A stretch of 64,000 nucleotides of DNA from Pseudovibrio sp. JCM 19062 (GTDB taxonomy: Bacteria; Pseudomonadota; Alphaproteobacteria; Rhizobiales; Stappiaceae), in the NCBI GenBank assembly GCA_001310715.1, contig BAXV01000008.1:1-64000 (forward strand). The letters are read 5' to 3'. Made by a program: the position numbers and the translations under genes. Every line of letters begins with the position of its first letter. Positions within the stretch are counted from its first letter, which is position 1. The notes under the pieces are model-generated. The model did no database searches and had not been told where the DNA came from. It saw only the letters and a program-made list of their open reading frames with translations. Positions 59,604 to 64,000 of this stretch are shown here, one piece after another.

Positions 59604-60000
59604 TGTTTTTTCCTCACCTGACACTAAACGGCTGTGTGCAAATCCATCCGTCAGAAAAATATCTGATGGGGCGCATTGTCGCAATTTTCCGCCTTGTACC
59701 AGTATAGCTAAACTGGTGGTACGATGAACATGAGTCTCTCGATATTTACAGGAAGTGTGTGCATCTGCGGAAATTACGTAGCGTATATGATGGGTTGAAT
59801 ACTAAGTAAAGTTCTCTCTTGGGTGGTGTCTCGGCTCCATTAAATTTACTGGGTCATTTATTAGTTCCCTAAGTTTTTCATGAACTACCGATCTCGCGTT
59901 GTAGAGGTCGCAAAAAAAACAGCTATTCATCGTTCGACAACTGAATAAAATGGTGCCATCATATTCTTGTAACAGAGACAATGTAGGAGGATCTGAACCT
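59604..60000. other. Intergenic region between two divergent DUF465 genes
   Basis: About 400 bases holding both promoters. I see a 6-bp inverted repeat ACCAGT/ACTGGT near 59698-59717, a possible operator upstream of the minus-strand DUF465 gene. No other gene or RNA is evident. Confidence 0.35.
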
Positions 60001-60171
60001 ATGTCCATCCGTGAGCATTTGACTGAGCTGGAACGCCGCCATGCTACTCTTGAGAAGCAACTGGCAACAGCCAAGCACCATCCTTCCATGGATGAAATTG
60101 AACTAGGCAATCTAAAAAGGCAAAAGTTGAAGCTTAAGGACGAAATCTCGCGATTACGAGTGACTGGGTAG
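60001..60171 (+). CDS. DUF465 small coiled-coil protein
   Basis: A 56-residue helical protein: MSIREHLTELERRHATLEKQ, then LGNLKRQKLKLKDEISRLRV. AGGAGG stands before the ATG. The LKRQKLKLKDEI motif is the DUF465 signature; it is shorter than the neighbour at 59391-59603. Function unknown. It is followed by a good terminator. Intact. Confidence 0.85.
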   Translation: MSIREHLTELERRHATLEKQLATAKHHPSMDEIELGNLKRQKLKLKDEISRLRVTG

Positions 60172-60196
60172 CCTTATCTTTTCTACGAGTTTAATG

Positions 60197-60225
60197 AATG
60201 CGCCGCGAAAAGCGGCGCATTTTTT
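60197..60225. terminator. Bidirectional terminator after the DUF465 gene
   Basis: AATGCGCCGC (60197-60206) and GCGGCGCATT (60212-60221) form a perfect 10-bp stem around GAAAA, with T6 on the plus strand. The minus strand is A/T-rich enough to act on the synthetase remnant as well. Confidence 0.88.
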
Positions 60226-60233
60226 GTTGGGAA

Positions 60234-60560
60234 TTACGAAAGCGTTTTCGCTTCCCGCGCAATACAAATTTCTGGATTTTGCCGATTGAGGTTTTGGGGC
60301 GGTCTGTGAAGACAACGGTCTTGGATGCTTTGATGCTGGCCAGATGCTGTTTGCAATAGGCTAAGATGTCCTCCTCCGATGCGTGGCTGTCTTCCTTCAA
60401 TTCCACAAATGCGCAGGGAGTTCGCCCCACTTATCATCGGGACGGGCGACTACGGCCGAAGCGGAGATATCCGGGTGCTTGTAGAGGAGCTCTTCGATCT
60501 CGATAAATGAGATGTTCTCACCTCCGGAAATGCTGATGTCTATATAACGGAAAAAGCGAA
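60234..60560 (-). pseudogene. C-terminal fragment of an acyl-CoA synthetase (AMP-binding enzyme)
   Basis: About 105 residues of the AMP-binding-enzyme C-terminal domain: DISISGGENISFIEIEELLY, KHPDISASAVVARPDDKWGE, FVELKEDSHASEEDILAYCK and TSIGKIQKFVLR, with the end AREAKTLS in another frame. The nucleotide-binding N-terminal 400 residues are missing; upstream sequence does not code for them in any frame. Two further frame changes (near 60420 and 60265) could be sequence errors, but the missing body makes this a true remnant. Group: acyl-CoA synthetases of the medium/long-chain type. Confidence 0.78.
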
Positions 60561-60717
60561 ATCCTATTGCTCATTCGGGCAGACCGAATGCTCGCGACAA
60601 TTTGCAACACCTTGGAAGCCTTCCCCGCTTGCTCTTCGATTTGTAATGTGGACCTGTCTGACGAAAGAATAAACTGCGACCCGTTTGATGCGGTGCGTGA
60701 TGATAAGCAGGGCACAC

Positions 60718-61290
60718 ATGACCGTAACGACACCAAATCCGCAGGGAAAGATTGCCTTATTATTGGGCGTAGTTTTCTGCGTGCTTACGGTGGCTCTTAC
60801 TGGGTATATCTTCATAGTTGGCCCAGAGGCATCGCAGGACGCACAGTGGCTTGTGCTGTTGGTGGCGTTTCCAGTTGTGATCCAGCTGTATCTTAAGCGT
60901 GCGGTTATTCTCGGTCACTTCCGAGAACACTGGTATCTATGGGCGGTTACGACTGCGGTCTCTATGGTTGTCGGGCTTCAGCTCAACTATGCTCAGCTGA
61001 ACTCCTCAGGTAGCATGGCAGATCAGCTGCGGACCCATTTCTTCTCGTGGGTGGAAGGTCAGCCAGCCAACTCGGAATATGCCGGTGATCCAACGGGTTC
61101 TTACGACGCAAAACAAGTGCGATATCGCATTGTCTCGCCAGCGCGTGGAGACCTGAATCTGACAGATCCTGCCAGTTATTTTCATAAGACAGTGACATGG
61201 CAGCCCTTGCCGGAGGGCACCTATAAGGCCAAGGGGCCGATTGCCGCTATCAAGCGTGTGCTTTACCTTGGTCTGGGCGAGCGGAACTGA
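60718..61290 (+). CDS. Uncharacterised membrane protein
   Basis: A 190-residue protein with three hydrophobic segments: IALLLGVVFCVLTVALTGYI (residues 12-31), WLVLLVAFPVVIQLYL (43-58) and LWAVTTAVSMVVGLQL (74-89). The C-terminal 100 residues (MADQLRTHFFSWVEGQPANS, then PTGSYDAKQVRYRIVSPARG) are soluble, facing one side of the membrane. No family recognised. ATG 60718 (GACCGTAACG context) is used; earlier starts in the frame lack a ribosome-binding site. It has no close partners. Confidence 0.65.
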   Translation: MTVTTPNPQGKIALLLGVVFCVLTVALTGYIFIVGPEASQDAQWLVLLVAFPVVIQLYLKRAVILGHFREHWYLWAVTTAVSMVVGLQLNYAQLNSSGSMADQLRTHFFSWVEGQPANSEYAGDPTGSYDAKQVRYRIVSPARGDLNLTDPASYFHKTVTWQPLPEGTYKAKGPIAAIKRVLYLGLGERN

Positions 61291-61381
61291 ACTGTTTTCA
61301 ATCAGCTTTCACGCTGGCCTTATAATGTGCGTGGCAACAAACCTTTCTAAAACGCGATATGCTTGTTTCGGGCTATCGGCC

Positions 61382-62139
61382 TTAAGCGCCTAAAGCCCCG
61401 TCCCAAATCAGTTTGAGTGCGACAATGAAGAGTGCTCCATAGGTGATCTTGTAGAACAGCTCCTTGTCGATGTGTTTTACCACCTGATGCCTGCCAGTGT
61501 TGCCAGAGGGGCGAGGGGGAGCAGCACCAGAGATGTTGCGATGTTTTTGGCATCAAACTGGCCAAGTGCGAAGTAGGGCAGGACCTTGGAGAAGTTGATG
61601 ACCGCGAAGAAGATGACTGCCGTTCCAGCCATGACGGGTGGGGCCAGCCGGAGCGGGAGAACGTACATCTGAAAAGGGGCGCCACCAGCGTGGGCGATGA
61701 AGCTGGTGACACCAGAGATTGTTCCCCAAAATCCACCCATAATTACGTTATGCGGCTTAGGTGGTTTGCTGGCTTTGTTGTTGAACCAGTAGTCGAGTAC
61801 AAAGACCAAGGCGATGCCTCCGGTAATCAGCCGAATATGGGTATCAGAGATGTGAGCGGCGGCAAAATAGCCGATCAAGGTTCCTGCAAGACCAGCTGGT
61901 ATGAGAATGAGTAGTGTCTTCCTGCAGAATATAGCTCGATAAGAGAGCAATCCGACGACGTCCATCACGAGCAGGATCGGGAGGAGTATTCCGGCGGCTT
62001 GCACTGGTGGAATTGCCATGGACATGAGTGGAACTCCGGCGAGCGCGAGGCCTCCGCCGAATCCTCCTTTGGACATGCCAACAATGAAAACGGCAGGTAT
62101 TGCACAGAGGTAAAAGAACGGGTCGGTGATTGGCAGCAT
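61382..62139 (-). CDS. TauE/SafE-family sulfite exporter (frame broken)
   Basis: About 252 residues with eight hydrophobic segments. VFIVGMSKGGFGGGLALAGV is the TauE/SafE repeat motif, repeated later as GGFWGTISGVTSFIAHAGGA, which carries the internal duplication of the family. The frame breaks near 61480; the corrected end reads ITYGALFIVALKLIWDGALG and stops at 61382. It exports sulfite/organosulfur anions or related compounds; the substrate here is not evident. No terminator after it is visible. Confidence 0.9.
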
Positions 62140-62341
62140 GATGTATTCCCTGCAGAGGTGCAGGCAAGTCCTTTTTACTTAAAGGGAAAGTAAGAAATAC
62201 CCGGATTGGAGGCGCGGGTTCATCATTCGTTATAAGCCGATTTTCTAATATGGCACAACTTGCCTTTGGGACCTTCTGGGCCCAGTCTAACGCGAACCTG
62301 TGGTCAGGTACTGTGCAGGGGTGCATGGGAGGAGAGCAGTT

Positions 62342-64000
62342 ATGACGAGCCGATATCAAGACATCTATAATGGATGGAAGGAAAACAGCGAAGCCTTTTG
62401 GGATGAGGCTGCAAGGGCATCGACTGGTTCTCGCCCTATACCAAAACCTTTGATGCGTCGCTGGGGCCCTATGGCCGTTGGTTCGTCGGTGGTGAGTGTA
62501 ACACCTGTTATAACTGCGTTGATCGTCATGTGGAGCATGGCCGTCCGGGGCAACCTGCACTCATCTATGATAGCGCGGTTACCGGTGAGAAGCGGACCTA
62601 CACTTACCATGACCTGCAAGAGGAAGTGGGTGCTATGGCAGCTCTGCTTCGGGAGAGGGGCGTAGAAAAAGGCACAATGGTGCTGATTTATATGCCGATG
62701 ATCCCGCAGGCGATGTTTGCGATGCTGGCCTGTGCGCGTTTGGGTGCGATCCATTCTGTTGTCTTTGGCGGTTTTGCTGCGCAGGAGCTTGCTGTTCGTA
62801 TCGAGGATTGCAAGCCAAAAGCAATCATCAGTGCCTCCTGCGGTATCGAGCCGGGGCGTGTGGTGGATTATAAGCCGCTGCTTGATCAGGCGATTGAGCA
62901 GTCCTCCCACAAACCTGATTTCTGTTTTATTCAGCAACGCGAGCAGCTGCCTGCGGATCTTATTGAAGGTCGTGACTTTGATCTGGGTGCGCTGATGAAA
63001 CCGCGGTGGCCGAGAAGATGACCACCGAGTGCGTTCCGGTTGCTGCGACTGATCCTCTTTACGTGCTTTACACCTCCGGAACGACTGGCCGGCCGAAAGG
63101 CGTGGTGCGTGATAATGGCGGCCACATGGTTGCGCTGAAGTGGTCCATGGAGAACCTTTACGGCATTGATCCGGGCGAAGTGTTTTGGGCGGCTTCTGAT
63201 GTGGGGTGGGTTGTTGGACACTCCTACATTGTTTACGCACCGCTGCTTCACGGGGCGGCGACTGTTCTTTATGAAGGTAAGCCAGTGGGAACGCCGGATG
63301 CCGGTGCGTTCTGGCGCGTGATTTCCGAGCACTCTGTGGTTTCGCTGTTCACTGCACCGACCGCGTTCCGGGCCATCAAGAAAGAAGATCCGGAAGGCAA
63401 GGAGTTTGCCAAGTACAGCACATCTGGTTTGCGCTCCCTGTTCCTTGCTGGGGAACGTGCTGATCCGGATACGATTTTGTGGGCTGAGAACCTGCTGGGC
63501 GTGCCCGTGATTGACCATTGGTGGCAGACGGAAACTGGCTGGTGCATTGCTGGCAACCCTCTGGGCCTTGGCAAGCTGCCGGTCAAACTGGGCAGTTCCA
63601 CAGTGCCGATGCCGGGTTATGACATGCGCGTGCTGGATGATGAAGGCAATGAGCTTGGTGTTGGTGAGCTGGGCAATATTGTAGTGAAGCTGCCAATGCC
63701 TCCGGGCTCGCTACCAACACTTTGGAATGCAGATGACCGTTTCAAAGAAGCCTACCTTGCCGAGTTCCCGGGCTACTACAAGACTGCGGATGCCGGCTGA
63801 TGGATGAGGATGGCTATCTTTTCGTTATGTCGCGTACTGATGACATCATCAATGTTGCCGGGCACCGGCTGTCCACTGGCGGTATGGAAGAGGTGCTTTC
63901 CGAGCATCCTGATGTGGCCGAGTGTGCGGTGATTGGGATCTCCGATAATCTTAAAGGCCAGCTGCCATGCGGGTTTGTTGTGCTCAAGAGCGGGGTTGAA
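62342..64000 (+). CDS. prpE: Propionyl-CoA synthetase (frame broken, cut by window end)
   Basis: The N-terminus reads RYQDIYNGWKENSEAFWDEA and, after a break near 62420, IDWFSPYTKTFDASLGPYGR and WFVGGECNTCYNCVDRHVEH, which is specific to PrpE over acetyl-CoA synthetase. The AMP-binding core is LYVLYTSGTTGRPKGVVRDN, and VIDHWWQTETGWCIAGNPLG is the downstream loop. After a break near 63797 the C-terminal part starts MDEDGYLFVMSRTDDIINVA. It makes propionyl-CoA from propionate, ATP and CoA, feeding methylmalonyl or methylcitrate metabolism. Frame breaks at about 62420, 63000 and 63797. The end is outside the window. Confidence 0.92.

Noticed and set aside
60191..60437. Synthetase fragment as a stand-alone adapter protein
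   Set aside because: It lacks a start and ribosome-binding site, has further frame breaks and its 3' end runs into the neighbour's terminator.

Overview
The window looks like chromosomal backbone of a free-living, probably marine alphaproteobacterium of the Hyphomicrobiales, with Pseudovibrio/Stappiaceae-like relatives as my best guess from gene content. The pointers are cpdR next to tRNA-Val and a cysteine-free L36, a GapR (DUF2312) nucleoid protein, an aa3-type cytochrome oxidase subunit IV, DUF1036 overlapping pyk, RpoH-type promoter spacing, and moderate GC. I saw no insertion sequence, prophage, CRISPR array or rRNA. Most genes are housekeeping, envelope or small-molecule functions.

Layout: 1-3.6 kb holds SPFH/NfeD membrane proteins, an orphan MotA/MotB stator pair and an arabinose-5-phosphate isomerase. 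3.8-9.5 kb holds an outer-membrane beta-barrel, an MltB-type transglycosylase, a DUF459 SGNH protein and a chemoreceptor. 9.6-15.8 kb is glutamate synthase (gltB-gltD). 16.4-19.2 kb is a bufferin-type operon: a four-cysteine DUF2282 precursor, an MNIO enzyme, a DUF2063 partner and DoxX. 19.3-26.7 kb holds threonine aldolase, a heat-shock hsp20 locus, PepSY, PPOX, lipase, hisN, N-formylglutamate amidohydrolase and cpdR, plus two putative small RNAs. 26.8-32.3 kb holds tRNA-Val, rpmJ, a TPR protein, a TetR regulator, pyk, DUF1036 and gapR. 33.9-37.4 kb pairs an L,D-transpeptidase with a MepK/YcbK-like peptidase. 37.7-49.8 kb holds a sigma54 activator, pepF, a DHFR-like/TetR operon, purB, a phosphoesterase, an AraC regulator, an ABC1 kinase and a cox subunit. 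49.9-64 kb holds a hypothetical secreted protein, acetoacetate decarboxylase, hydrolase, TPR lipoprotein, rpsU, a class II amidotransferase, MATE, purE/purK, two DUF465 proteins, TauE/SafE and prpE (cut by the window end).

The most interesting content is the complete bufferin-like RiPP operon, a five-hairpin RNA with C-rich anti-Shine-Dalgarno-like loops just downstream of an RpoH-driven hsp20 whose leader resembles a ROSE thermometer, and a second anti-SD-bearing sRNA candidate.

A strong caution: about thirty genes, including gltB, pyk, purK, rpsU and prpE, are split by single-base frame changes, many in A/T runs of 7-8. Homology-like sequence continues on both sides of each break. This density in essential genes points to consensus indel errors rather than real pseudogenes, so I annotate whole loci and state where the frame breaks.
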